From Sphingomonas citri (GTDB taxonomy: Bacteria > Pseudomonadota > Alphaproteobacteria > Sphingomonadales > Sphingomonadaceae), in assembly GCF_019429485.1 (NCBI RefSeq), contig NZ_JAHXZN010000001.1:744001-808000 (forward strand): a stretch of DNA of 64,000 bases, read 5' to 3'. Below the pieces are notes generated by a model, which was not told where the DNA came from, made no database searches, and saw nothing but the letters and a program-made list of their open reading frames with translations. Each line of letters starts with the position of its first letter. Positions within the stretch are counted from its first letter, which is position 1. Shown in pieces: positions 26,846 through 34,857 of this stretch. The translations under genes and the position numbers were made by a program.

Positions 26846-28447
26846 TCACTCCTCGAGATAGTGGAAATAGCGGAAGTCGGCCGGCTGCCCTGTGCCCGCC
26901 ATGTCCTGGCACGCCATACCGATGAACGTTCCCGTGAAATTGGGCAGGCCGGGCAAGGTGGCCTCGTCGGAGAGCAGATCGGCGGCGAAGGTCTCGGGTA
27001 GCCACGTCCACTCTGCCTCATCCTCGGCACGCACCGCGAAGCGCAGCCGCTCGTGGTCGACCTCCACGCGCAGCGTCACCGGCCCCGCGCCGACCGCAAC
27101 CGGCGCGCTCACCGTGCTGACGCCTTCGTCGAGCGGTAGCACCGAGAGCACCTGCGCCAGCCGCTCGCCCGCGTCGCCGACGGTGAGATGGAGGAAGTGG
27201 AATTTGGTCGCATTGTAATAGCATACGAGGCCCGCAGCCTGCTGGAAGTTGGTGGGGGCATAGTCGAGCAGGGTCTCCGCGGCGTAGCGGAAGGCGAGCG
27301 GACGACGCGCGACCAGCGCCTGGGTGAAGTGGCTCCCGATCGTCTCGCGCCCGTGCAGTCGCAGCCAGCCCGGCCGCGCGGTGAGGCTGAAGATCTGCTC
27401 GGGATAGGGCGTCCGCAGCCATTGGAAGGCGTGCGGCAGCACCGCGCCGGTGAAATCGTCGCGCTCGCACACCGGCGCGCGCGCGCCCGTGGCCGTGCCG
27501 ATCGTGTCGACCGGCAGGGCGTCGCCGTTCAGCGTGCGCAGCCAGCCGTCCTCGTCCCAGCGCATCGGCTGGATCGCGGTCTCGCGCCCCAGCACGCAGC
27601 GGTCGCTCGCGGGTAGCGGACGCCCGCACAGATAGGTGAGCCAAGTGGTGCCGTCGGGCGCATCGACCAGGTCGCCGTGGCCGGTCCGCTGCAAGGGCGC
27701 GTGCGGGCGATCCTTGGCGGTGAGCACCGGGCCGTCGGGATGCGGCTCGTAGGGGCCGAACAACGTGCGCGCGCGCGCCATCACCACCGCGTGGTTGCGC
27801 TCGGTGCCGCCCTCGGCGACGAGGAGATGATACCAGCCGTCGCGCTTGTAGAGATGCGGCCCCTCGGTGAAGCCCAGCTCGGTACCGTCGAAGATGACGC
27901 GGCGCTCGCCGATCAGGCGGCCGGCGGCGCGATCCAGCTCCTGCGCCACGATCCCACCGAAGCGGCCGCGGCCGGGGCGATGGTCCCACAGCATGTTGAG
28001 CAGCCAGCTGCGCCCATCGTCGTCGTGGAACAAGGCCGGGTCGAAACCGCTGCTGTTGAGATGGACGGGATCGGACCAGTCGCCGTCGATCCGATCGCTC
28101 GACACCCAGTAATTGTGGAAGTCGCGCAGCGACACGCCCGCCGCGCCGCCCACCGTGGTGCGGCCGTAACGCTTCACGTCGGTGTAGACGAGGTGGAAGC
28201 GGCCGTCGGCGTGACTGAGGTCGGCGGCCCAGACACCGCAGGAATCGGGGTCGCCGCGCAGGTCGATCTGCGTGGCGCGGTGCAGCGGCCGCGCCACCAG
28301 TCGCCAGTCGGCGAGGTCGCGCGAGTGGTGGATCTGCACGCCGGGGAACCACTCGAAGGTCGAGGTGGCGAGGTAATAATCCGCGCCGACGCGGACGATC
28401 GACGGGTCGGGATTGAACCCGCGCAGGATGGGATTGCGGATGATCAT
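26846..28447 (-). CDS. Glycoside hydrolase family 43 (beta-xylosidase/arabinofuranosidase type)
   Basis: The 533-residue protein is a GH43 enzyme with a five-bladed propeller (about 1-320) and a C-terminal beta-sandwich (about 330-533). The catalytic set is visible: base Asp14 (GFNPDPS), pKa-setting Asp136 (SGFDPALF) and acid Glu195 (FTEGPHLY). There is no signal peptide, so it works in the cytoplasm on imported oligosaccharides, most likely removing xylose or arabinose from the non-reducing end. Its size fits the XynB-like GH43 group. The frame is open to 29005, but the ATG at 28447 starts the fold and overlaps the MFS stop (ATGA). It forms an operon with that carrier. Confidence 0.93.
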   Translation of the reverse strand: MIIRNPILRGFNPDPSIVRVGADYYLATSTFEWFPGVQIHHSRDLADWRLVARPLHRATQIDLRGDPDSCGVWAADLSHADGRFHLVYTDVKRYGRTTVGGAAGVSLRDFHNYWVSSDRIDGDWSDPVHLNSSGFDPALFHDDDGRSWLLNMLWDHRPGRGRFGGIVAQELDRAAGRLIGERRVIFDGTELGFTEGPHLYKRDGWYHLLVAEGGTERNHAVVMARARTLFGPYEPHPDGPVLTAKDRPHAPLQRTGHGDLVDAPDGTTWLTYLCGRPLPASDRCVLGRETAIQPMRWDEDGWLRTLNGDALPVDTIGTATGARAPVCERDDFTGAVLPHAFQWLRTPYPEQIFSLTARPGWLRLHGRETIGSHFTQALVARRPLAFRYAAETLLDYAPTNFQQAAGLVCYYNATKFHFLHLTVGDAGERLAQVLSVLPLDEGVSTVSAPVAVGAGPVTLRVEVDHERLRFAVRAEDEAEWTWLPETFAADLLSDEATLPGLPNFTGTFIGMACQDMAGTGQPADFRYFHYLEE

Positions 28448-29685
28448 GACGGCTTTCGAATGTTCGTCCAGAGCAGCGCGGCGCCGACGAGGTCGAGCAG
28501 GCCGAGCAGGATGAAGAAGGGCTGGTAGCCGACCTGATCGACCAGCGCGCCCAGCACCAGGGTGAAGATCAGCACGCCGAGGTTGGCGGCCGTCCCCGAG
28601 ATGCCGGTCGCGGTCGCCACCTGGTCCTGCGGGAAGAGGTCGGACACCATCGTGATCACGGTAACCGACAGCGTCTGGTGCGCGAAGCCGCCGAGGCACA
28701 ACAGCCCCACCGCCGCGATGGGACTGGTCACCGTGCCGACGAAGATCATGCCCGTCATCAGCACCGCGCCCAGCGTGAAGGCGCCGCGCCGGGCGTCGAT
28801 CAGGTTGACCCCGCGGCGCTGCAGCCAGGCGACCACGGCCGGGCCGAACAGGCAGCCGAGGTCGGCGGCGAGGAAGGGCAGCCAGGCGAAGAGCGCGATC
28901 TGCTTGAGGTCGAAATGGCGCGCCTGGACGAGGTACAAGGGCATCCACAGCGACAGCATGCCCCACACCGGATCGGCGAGGAAGCGCGCGCCGGCGATGG
29001 CCCACAGGTTGCGCCGACGCAGCAGCTCGCCGAGCGGCGGCCGGCGGCGATGCTTCGCCAGCGCCGCCTCCTGCCCGTCCGCGATCAGCTGTCGCTCATC
29101 CGCCGAGATCAGCCGGTGGCGTGCGGGCGGTGCGTACCACAGCAGCCAGGCCACCACCCATAGCAGCCCCAGTCCACCCGCGACAAAGAAGGCGGCGCGC
29201 CAGCTGTGATGGAACACCGCCCAGGCAACTAGCGGCGGCGCGAACACCGCGCCGAACGAGGCACCGATCTGGTAGATCCCGCCGGCGACGCCGCGCTCGC
29301 GCGCGGGGAACCACTCCGCCACCACCTTCATGCCGGCGGGCTGGGCCGAGCCCTCGACCAGCCCGAGCGCGCCGCGCAGACCGGCGAAGCCGAGCCAGCC
29401 GGTCGCCAGACCGTGCCCGACGGTGATCAGCGACCATAGCGCCACGAACAGGGTCAAGCCGATCTTCAACCCGATGACGTCGAGCAGATAGCCGGCCACC
29501 GGCTGGAACATGATGCCGAGCTGGAATGCGCCGGTGATCCAGGAATATTGCGCCGAGGAGATCGACTGCTCGGCCATGATCGCGGGCGCGGCAACGCCCA
29601 GCACGCTGCGCGCGAGATAGTTGATCACCATCGCGCCGACGAACAGCGCGATGATCGTCCAGCGCACGTAGGGGAATCGCGCCAC
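28444..29685 (-). CDS. MFS transporter, ACS (hexuronate/organic acid) type
   Basis: This is a 413-residue, 12-TM major facilitator. FMFQPVAGYLLD-like (GIMFQPVAGYLLDVIG) and the family loop between TM2 and TM3, FPARERGVAGGIYQIGASFGAV and the LGxxxDLxG-like helix in the C-half (ADLGCLFGPAVVAWLQRRG) place it near the anion:cation symporters that import hexuronates and sugar acids. With the GH43 gene it forms an operon, so it probably imports the sugar, oligosaccharide or acid that GH43 acts on. The start is GTG at 29685 with GAGGAGGGCGG upstream. A palindrome GGTAACGTTACC sits 12 bp upstream of the start. Confidence 0.9.
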   Translation of the reverse strand: MARFPYVRWTIIALFVGAMVINYLARSVLGVAAPAIMAEQSISSAQYSWITGAFQLGIMFQPVAGYLLDVIGLKIGLTLFVALWSLITVGHGLATGWLGFAGLRGALGLVEGSAQPAGMKVVAEWFPARERGVAGGIYQIGASFGAVFAPPLVAWAVFHHSWRAAFFVAGGLGLLWVVAWLLWYAPPARHRLISADERQLIADGQEAALAKHRRRPPLGELLRRRNLWAIAGARFLADPVWGMLSLWMPLYLVQARHFDLKQIALFAWLPFLAADLGCLFGPAVVAWLQRRGVNLIDARRGAFTLGAVLMTGMIFVGTVTSPIAAVGLLCLGGFAHQTLSVTVITMVSDLFPQDQVATATGISGTAANLGVLIFTLVLGALVDQVGYQPFFILLGLLDLVGAALLWTNIRKPS

Positions 29686-29696
29686 CCGCCCTCCTC

Positions 29697-29708
29697 GGTA
29701 ACGTTACC
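29697..29708. promoter_or_regulatory. LacI-type operator GGTAACGTTACC
   Basis: This is a perfect 12-bp palindrome with the CG centre typical of LacI-family operators. It lies in the gap between the MFS-GH43 operon and the lacI-type gene. An identical copy lies at 53121-53132, upstream of a TonB receptor gene. I infer that the adjacent LacI protein binds it. Confidence 0.72.
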
Positions 29709-29800
29709 AGCCATGTCGTACGCGGACGGACCCGCCGCTGACAAGCGCTCGCTAGCAGATCGCGCCGCGACCGATACCATTGACGCACCCTCCCGCGTCG

Positions 29801-30889
29801 ATGCAGGTCGGTTCGCAGGAGGCGCCGTCGGCGATCGACGACGCGGAGGCAAGGATCGTCGTGCCCCAGCCGAGAGGACGTCGCCGCGGGGTGACGATCA
29901 TCCATGTGGCCAAACAGGCCGGCGTGTCGCCGATGACGGTCTCGCGCGTGATCAACGGCGACCCGGGCGTGCGCGAGGAGACGCGGGTCCTGGTCAACGC
30001 CACGATCCGCGAGCTTAACTACACCCCCAACCTCTCGGCGCGCAGTCTCGTCACCTCGCGCGAGCTGCGCATCGGGGTGATCTATGCCAACCCCAGTGCC
30101 GCCTTCATGAGCGGCTTCCTCGCCGGCGTGTTCGAGGAGGCTTCGGCGCGTGCGGCGCAGCTGATCCTGCTCAAGGGCAAGCAGGGCGGCGTGCCGACCC
30201 ATGAAGAGATCGAGCAGCTGATCGCCTCCGGGATCGGCGGCGTAATCCTGACGCCGCCGCTGGGCGAGTCGGACGCGGTGCGGCAGATCCTGCGCGATGC
30301 CGGGCTGCCGCTGGCGGTGGTGGCGGGGCGCGTGGCCGACGCCATCTCGGTCGGCATCGACGATCGCCGCGCCGCACACGACATGACGCGCCACCTGATC
30401 GCGCTCGGCCACCGCCGGCTCGGCTTCATCGTTGGCAACCCCGACCAGACCGCCAGCGCCGAGCGGCTCGCCGGCTTCAGCGAGGCGGCGCGCGAGGCCG
30501 GGGTGGAAACCTGCGTGGCGCAGGGCGACTTCAGCTACGCCTCGGGGCTGGTCGCGGGCGAGCGCCTGCTCGACGCCGCCGCGCCGCCCAGCGCGATCTT
30601 CGCCAGCAACGACGACATGGCCGCCGCGGTCGTCTCGGTCGCGCATCGCCGCCACCTCGACGTGCCGCGCGACCTCACCGTCGCTGGCATGGACGACAGC
30701 ATCGCCGCCACCACCTTGTGGCCGCCACTGACGACGATCCGCCAGCCCGTCCAGGAGCTCGCGGGCGAGGCGCTGCGGCTGCTGATCGACGAGATGCGCG
30801 CGGCGCAAGGCAAGGGGCCGCGCTGCGTCGCGCGCGTGCTCGACCATATGCTGGTGGAGCGTGAGTCGACCGCACCGCCGATGCGCTGA
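29801..30889 (+). CDS. LacI-family transcriptional regulator
   Basis: The product is a 362-residue repressor. The N-terminal helix-turn-helix is at about 32-52 (TIIHVAKQAGVSPMTVSRVIN) with the hinge helix NLSARSLVTSRE. The periplasmic-binding-protein-like effector domain (about 90-345) has IGVIYANPSAAF, HRRLGFIVG, ASNDDMAAAVV and the C-terminal TTIRQPVQELAGEAL. The effector is probably a sugar or glycoside from the neighbouring genes. TTG at 29780, ATG at 29801 and a GTG at 29858 are all possible starts; none has a good ribosome site, and I give the ATG. It is divergent from the MFS-GH43 operon, with the palindrome between them. Confidence 0.93.
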   Translation: MQVGSQEAPSAIDDAEARIVVPQPRGRRRGVTIIHVAKQAGVSPMTVSRVINGDPGVREETRVLVNATIRELNYTPNLSARSLVTSRELRIGVIYANPSAAFMSGFLAGVFEEASARAAQLILLKGKQGGVPTHEEIEQLIASGIGGVILTPPLGESDAVRQILRDAGLPLAVVAGRVADAISVGIDDRRAAHDMTRHLIALGHRRLGFIVGNPDQTASAERLAGFSEAAREAGVETCVAQGDFSYASGLVAGERLLDAAAPPSAIFASNDDMAAAVVSVAHRRHLDVPRDLTVAGMDDSIAATTLWPPLTTIRQPVQELAGEALRLLIDEMRAAQGKGPRCVARVLDHMLVERESTAPPMR

Positions 30890-30984
30890 GCGCCGCCCGT
30901 GCTCCGGCGAACGCCGTAGCAAAGGGCGCAGGCGCTTCGCTCTTGACGCTGAGCTCCTGCGCGCGCGCGATAAGCGCGCGACAC

Positions 30985-31076
30985 TTCCGGGCTTGACCCC
31001 GGATCCGAGGTCCCGCGAACGCCGCGACCGTTGTTAGCGCTGGACCATGGATCGCGGCTTAAGCCCGGGATGACGG
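30985..31076. repeat. REP-like inverted element (copy 3)
   Basis: The left arm ACTTCCGGGCTTGACCCCGGATCCGAGGTCC (30982-31012) and the right arm GGACCATGGATCGCGGCTTAAGCCCGGGATGACGG (31042-31076) are inverse copies with some mismatches. It lies between the convergent lacI-type and cupin genes. A TTAGCGCT word in its loop resembles a LacI half-site but is probably chance. Confidence 0.65.
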
Positions 31077-31109
31077 CTTCGACGAGCGTGTGACGACGCA
31101 GCCCGAACT

Positions 31110-32069
31110 CTACTGCCGGCCGCGCGACTCGACGCTATAGCCGTGCAGTCCCATCGGATAGGGATTCACCGCCACGCGCGTCCCCATCTGCCCCGCCGGG
31201 CCGCCGAAGCTGGCGCGGTGCCAACGGCCCTGTTTGGCGGTCAGCACGTCGCCGGGGGCAGCCGCCTTGATCAGCGGTTCGCCCTCGATCTGGAGGTCGA
31301 CGTTGCCCTCCATCACGAACCAGAACTCGTCGTAGCCGACGTGGAAGTGGCCGAGGTTGGAGGATGGCGGCGTCGGCGTGGCGCGACCGCGGATGTTGTT
31401 CACGAAAAGGTGCTGCGTGGCGACGAAGGCGGTGGCGCGCGCGCCGCCCTGGACCACGTCCTTGTAGTAATCGAGGTACAAGGGATTGATCTCGTCGGGC
31501 GTGCCCGCCCCGCCCGATGCCAGCCGCCGCTCATAGTGGAAGCCGGCGACGTCGCGCGGCCGCTCGGTGGTGCTCGCCACCGGATAGAGCCGCATGTCCG
31601 TCGCGGCATGGATCTCGAACCACAAGGCCGGCTGGTCGCCGACGGTCTCGAGCGTGAAGGGGACGCGCAGCGGCACGTCGACCTCGAAGCCCTTGCTCGC
31701 GACGAAGCTCGGCTGCCCCGCGATGGCGACGCGCAGCTGCCCGCTCCATACGATGATCGCGGTGCGATTGTCCGAGTAGGCCATCTCGGTCGTCCGCTTG
31801 CCGGCTCCCTGTTGGTGCCAGTCGGCGACGAGATCGCGGTTGCGCACGATCGGCTGCGACCAGTCGCTGGCGCCGCGATGGAGCGCGAGCACGTCGGCGA
31901 GCTTCCACCACGGCCGATTGGGCGAGTCATAGGCGGCGAAGGGCGTCTTCTTGGGCACCCACATCTCGACCGGCGCGGGCGGCGCCGGGCGCGGCGCCTG
32001 CGCGGTGAGTACCAGCGCCGCGGCGGCCGCCGCGGCGACGCGCGCGCGGCGTCGAGTCAGATGGATCAT
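31110..32069 (-). CDS. Secreted two-domain cupin protein
   Basis: The 319-residue protein has an N-terminal signal (MIHLTRRRARVAAAAAAALVLTAQA, cut near residue 24) and two cupin-like halves. The C-terminal half shows HFH (241-243), Glu248 and His284 as a likely metal site (GHFHVGYDEFWFVMEGNVDLQ). The first half (about 85-160) keeps the fold (NRTAIIVWSGQLRVAI) but fewer metal residues. Periplasmic location is likely. The reaction is unknown; isomerase or dioxygenase activity on a released catabolite is possible. The start at 32069 has GGAAGGGAG upstream. It lies 26 bp downstream of the MFS gene at 32096 and is part of the same operon. Confidence 0.82.
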   Translation of the reverse strand: MIHLTRRRARVAAAAAAALVLTAQAPRPAPPAPVEMWVPKKTPFAAYDSPNRPWWKLADVLALHRGASDWSQPIVRNRDLVADWHQQGAGKRTTEMAYSDNRTAIIVWSGQLRVAIAGQPSFVASKGFEVDVPLRVPFTLETVGDQPALWFEIHAATDMRLYPVASTTERPRDVAGFHYERRLASGGAGTPDEINPLYLDYYKDVVQGGARATAFVATQHLFVNNIRGRATPTPPSSNLGHFHVGYDEFWFVMEGNVDLQIEGEPLIKAAAPGDVLTAKQGRWHRASFGGPAGQMGTRVAVNPYPMGLHGYSVESRGRQ

Positions 32070-32095
32070 GGTCGCTCCCTTCCTCTGTCGTGTCA

Positions 32096-33412
32096 TTAAG
32101 CCGCGGCGACCGCGGTATCTTGGCGCGGCGCACGCTCGGCGCCGATCAGCCGGCGCGGGTCGACGATCGCCCAGGCGGCGATGCCGAGCACCACCACCGC
32201 CGCACCCGTGCCGAACGCCGCGGCCCAGCCGTAGCGCGCCGCGATCCACGGCGTCAGCGAGGCGGTGAGCGCGCCGCCGACCTGACAGCCGACGTTCATC
32301 AGCCCCGACACCACGCCGGTGTGACGCCCCGCGATGTCCGCGGTGACCGACCAGAAGGAGCTCTGCGACAGGTAGATCGCACCCCCGCCCAGCGCGAGCG
32401 TCAGCACCGCAAGCGGTGCGCTGTCGACCTGCGAGCCGACCAGCAGGAACAAGGCGGTCAGCGCGAAGGACAGCATCGCCAGTCCCGAACGCCCCCAGTA
32501 GAGACCGTGGCGACGCGATATCGCGTCGTTGATCACGCCGCCGGCGAGGCAGCCGACCGTCATCGCCAAGAACGGCGCCATGCCGAAGAGAGCGCTCGAC
32601 TTCAGATCCAGTCCGCGTGCCTCGGCGAGATAGATGAAGAACCAGCTAAAGAAGATCCAGATCACGTAGCCGAACGCGAAATAGCTGAGGAACAAGCCCC
32701 ACACCGCGCGGCTCGTCAGGATCGCGCGCCACGGGATCGGACCGGCGGCGCCCTCGGGCTCGCCGGGCAGCCCGGACTCGATGTGCGCGAGCTCGGCCGC
32801 GTTCACCGCGATATGGTCCTGCGGCCGGTCGCGTGCGATGGCGAACCACACGATCGCCGCGGCGAGGCCGATCAGCGCGCAGACGTAGAAGGAGGCGCGC
32901 CAGCCGCCATAAGCGATGACCGCGCTGATCAGCGGCGGGGTCAGCCCCGAGCCCGCGCCGACGCCCGCGAAGATCAGGCCGTTGGCCTTGCCGCGCTCCT
33001 GTGCCGGTACCCAGCGCGAGACGAACTGATTGCCCGAGGGATAGACCGCCGCCTCGCCGATGCCGAGCCCGAAGCGGACCAGCATCAGCAGCGTGATCGC
33101 GTGCGCGCTGCCGGGCGGCACCCAGGCGGTGGCGACGCTGAACACGCCCCACCACAGCAGAGCGAGCGTCAGCAGCCGGCGCGGCCCGATGCGGGCGGCG
33201 AGCCATCCCGCCGGCACCTGGAACGCAGCATAGCCGATCAGGAAGGCGCTGAAGACCCAGCCGAGCCGAATTTGGTCGATCTCATACTCCTGCCGCATCT
33301 GCACGCCGGCGACGGAGATATTGGTGCGATCGAGGAAGGCGATCGCGCTGATGACGAACAGCATCGCGACCAGCTTCACCCGGACGTTGCTCCGCCCCGC
33401 TCCCGTCATCAC
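32096..33412 (-). CDS. MFS transporter, ACS-type
   Basis: The 438-residue, 12-TM carrier is of the anion:cation symporter group (FLDRTNISVAGVQMRQEY with the RTN motif after TM1; YAAFQVPAGWLAARIGPRRLL as the TM2-3 loop; LGIGEAAVYPSGNQFVSRWVPAQERGKANGL). Substrates in this group are mostly carboxylates and sugar acids. It leads a two-gene operon with the secreted cupin gene at 31110. Its start lies 31 bp from a GntR-type box at 33444-33460, shared with the divergent cupin-ABM-lactonase operon. Confidence 0.9.
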   Translation of the reverse strand: MMTGAGRSNVRVKLVAMLFVISAIAFLDRTNISVAGVQMRQEYEIDQIRLGWVFSAFLIGYAAFQVPAGWLAARIGPRRLLTLALLWWGVFSVATAWVPPGSAHAITLLMLVRFGLGIGEAAVYPSGNQFVSRWVPAQERGKANGLIFAGVGAGSGLTPPLISAVIAYGGWRASFYVCALIGLAAAIVWFAIARDRPQDHIAVNAAELAHIESGLPGEPEGAAGPIPWRAILTSRAVWGLFLSYFAFGYVIWIFFSWFFIYLAEARGLDLKSSALFGMAPFLAMTVGCLAGGVINDAISRRHGLYWGRSGLAMLSFALTALFLLVGSQVDSAPLAVLTLALGGGAIYLSQSSFWSVTADIAGRHTGVVSGLMNVGCQVGGALTASLTPWIAARYGWAAAFGTGAAVVVLGIAAWAIVDPRRLIGAERAPRQDTAVAAA

Positions 33413-33443
33413 CGCTCTCCCGGACGCGCGGCCTTGTCACCGC

Positions 33444-33460
33444 ATTATATCCTATATGAT
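33444..33460. promoter_or_regulatory. GntR-type box A (ATTATAT-CCT-ATATGAT)
   Basis: Near-palindrome with 7-bp arms around CCT, in the 114-bp divergent gap between the MFS gene (33412) and the cupin gene (33527). It shares CCTATATGAT with boxes C, E and F. One site could control both operons. Confidence 0.68.
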
Positions 33461-33526
33461 TCTGTGTAGAGCCGATGTAAGCGTGCGTAAAGCCCGGCGA
33501 AGTCGGGCGCGAGAAAGGGAGAGAGG

Positions 33527-34420
33527 GTGAAAGCGACCAGATCGCTCGCACGCCGTGCGATGCTACTCACGCTGGCGCTGGCCGGCTCCGCGACCGCGCA
33601 GCAGGCGCCCGCGCCGCGGCCGCTGGCGGAGCGCGTCGGCCACACCGATCCGGCCCGCTACCGTCAGCTCGCCAAGGTGCACGACGGCGCCGGGACCATG
33701 GCCTTCGCGCCGCTGCTCGGTGCCGACGCGCTCTCGACCAACCTGATCTTCGTCCACCGCGGCGTGATCTCGCCGCACAGCGGGATCGGTCAGCACTTCC
33801 ACCACCAGTGCGAGGAGATGTTCGTCATCCTCGACGGCGAGGCGCAGTTCACCGTGGATGGCCGCACCGCCACGATCGCCGGACCAGCGGCGGTGCCCGA
33901 CCGCATGGGCCACGCGCACGCGCTGTACAACGCCTCCGACCGGCCGGTGCAGTGGCTCAACATCAACGTCGGCCAGACGAAGCGCTACGACAATCTCGAC
34001 CTCGGCGACTCGCGCGAGGGCGCGACGCTCGACCGCGTCGCGCAGTTCGCCGCGGTGAGGTTCGATCGCGATAGGCTCAAGCCGCAGGGCGCGGTCCGCA
34101 CGCGCCGGCTGCTGGGGCCCGAGGTCTTCACCACGCCCTGGGCATTCGTCGACCATGTGCTGGTACCCCCCGGCGCCGCGCTCGACGGCGCCGCCGCGCC
34201 GGGCATCAGCGAGATGGTCTATGTCATCGCCGGCGCGGGCGAGGCGCGGGTCGCGGGCGAGCAGGCGCCGCTGCGCGCCGGCGACGCGCTACCGGTCGAG
34301 GTCGGCGCCGCGCGTACGCTGCGCGCCACCGGTGCCGCGCCGCTCGAGCTGATGGTGGTCGGCGTGGCGCGCGATCTCGCCGCCAAGGCCGCCTACGCCG
34401 CCTCGCTTCCCTCACGCTGA
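33527..34420 (+). CDS. Secreted bicupin protein
   Basis: This 297-residue protein has a signal peptide (residues 1-24, ending SATA-QQ) and two cupin barrels. The first has a full metal set: His90, His92/His93, Glu97 and His131 in IGQHFHHQCEEMFVILDGEAQF and MGHAH. The second (about 195-290; ALDGAAAPGISEMVYVIAGAGEARV) has lost most ligands. It should act in the periplasm. The enzyme activity is unknown, but the genomic partners (a lactonase and an ABM-like protein) suggest a step on an oxidised sugar or ring compound. The start is GTG with GGGAGAG upstream. It heads a three-gene operon behind GntR box A. Confidence 0.82.
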   Translation: MKATRSLARRAMLLTLALAGSATAQQAPAPRPLAERVGHTDPARYRQLAKVHDGAGTMAFAPLLGADALSTNLIFVHRGVISPHSGIGQHFHHQCEEMFVILDGEAQFTVDGRTATIAGPAAVPDRMGHAHALYNASDRPVQWLNINVGQTKRYDNLDLGDSREGATLDRVAQFAAVRFDRDRLKPQGAVRTRRLLGPEVFTTPWAFVDHVLVPPGAALDGAAAPGISEMVYVIAGAGEARVAGEQAPLRAGDALPVEVGAARTLRATGAAPLELMVVGVARDLAAKAAYAASLPSR

Positions 34421-34440
34421 TCCTCGGAAAGGACCTGCCG

Positions 34441-34857
34441 ATGCAACGCCGCTCGCTCCTGCAACTGATCGCCGCAATAGGGGCCGGCTCGACCGTGCCA
34501 GCCGCCGCGCGTGCCGCCGCGCCGATGCGCAAGCCGATCGTGCTCTACTGCGATCTCGCGGTCGACCCCGCGCGCGAGCAGGAGATGCTCGACGCCTTCC
34601 ACCAGCATTTCCTCCCCGCGGCGCAGAGCTTCCGCGGTCGCGGCTTCATCGACCTCAAGATGCTCAAACTCCGCAGCGTGATCCAGGGCCAGCCGACGCC
34701 GCCCGCCGGGGTGAACTATCGCTTCCAGCTCACCTATGAGAGCGAGGAGCAGCGACAGGTGTGGATCCGCTCGGACGTGCACCAGCGCAACTGGCCGCTG
34801 ATCGAGCGCACCGTGCTCAACCGCGACTATCTCGTCCTGCTGACCGACGCGGTATGA
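34441..34857 (+). CDS. Exported ABM-like (dimeric alpha/beta barrel) protein
   Basis: The 138-residue protein starts with a twin-arginine-like signal (MQRRSLLQLIAAIGAGSTVPAAARAAA). The mature part (about 28-138) looks like an antibiotic-biosynthesis-monooxygenase/ferredoxin-like barrel: KPIVLYCDLAVDPAREQEMLDAFHQHFLPAAQSFRG, then a central strand and NRDYLVLLTDAV. Such folds work as small monooxygenases, dismutases or binding proteins, and export is unusual for them. The assignment is by pattern only. It lies 20 bp after the bicupin gene and overlaps the lactonase start (ATGA). Confidence 0.65.
   Translation: MQRRSLLQLIAAIGAGSTVPAAARAAAPMRKPIVLYCDLAVDPAREQEMLDAFHQHFLPAAQSFRGRGFIDLKMLKLRSVIQGQPTPPAGVNYRFQLTYESEEQRQVWIRSDVHQRNWPLIERTVLNRDYLVLLTDAV

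Noticed and set aside
26846..29005. Extended GH43 reading frame beginning at 29005
   Set aside because: The first 186 codons lie inside the MFS gene in another frame and read as Arg/Pro/Ala-rich shadow sequence; the GH43 fold starts at 28447.
31030..31042. TTAGCGCT word as a LacI operator
   Set aside because: It lies in the loop of a REP-like repeat between convergent genes, with no promoter to control, and only half of the palindrome is present.
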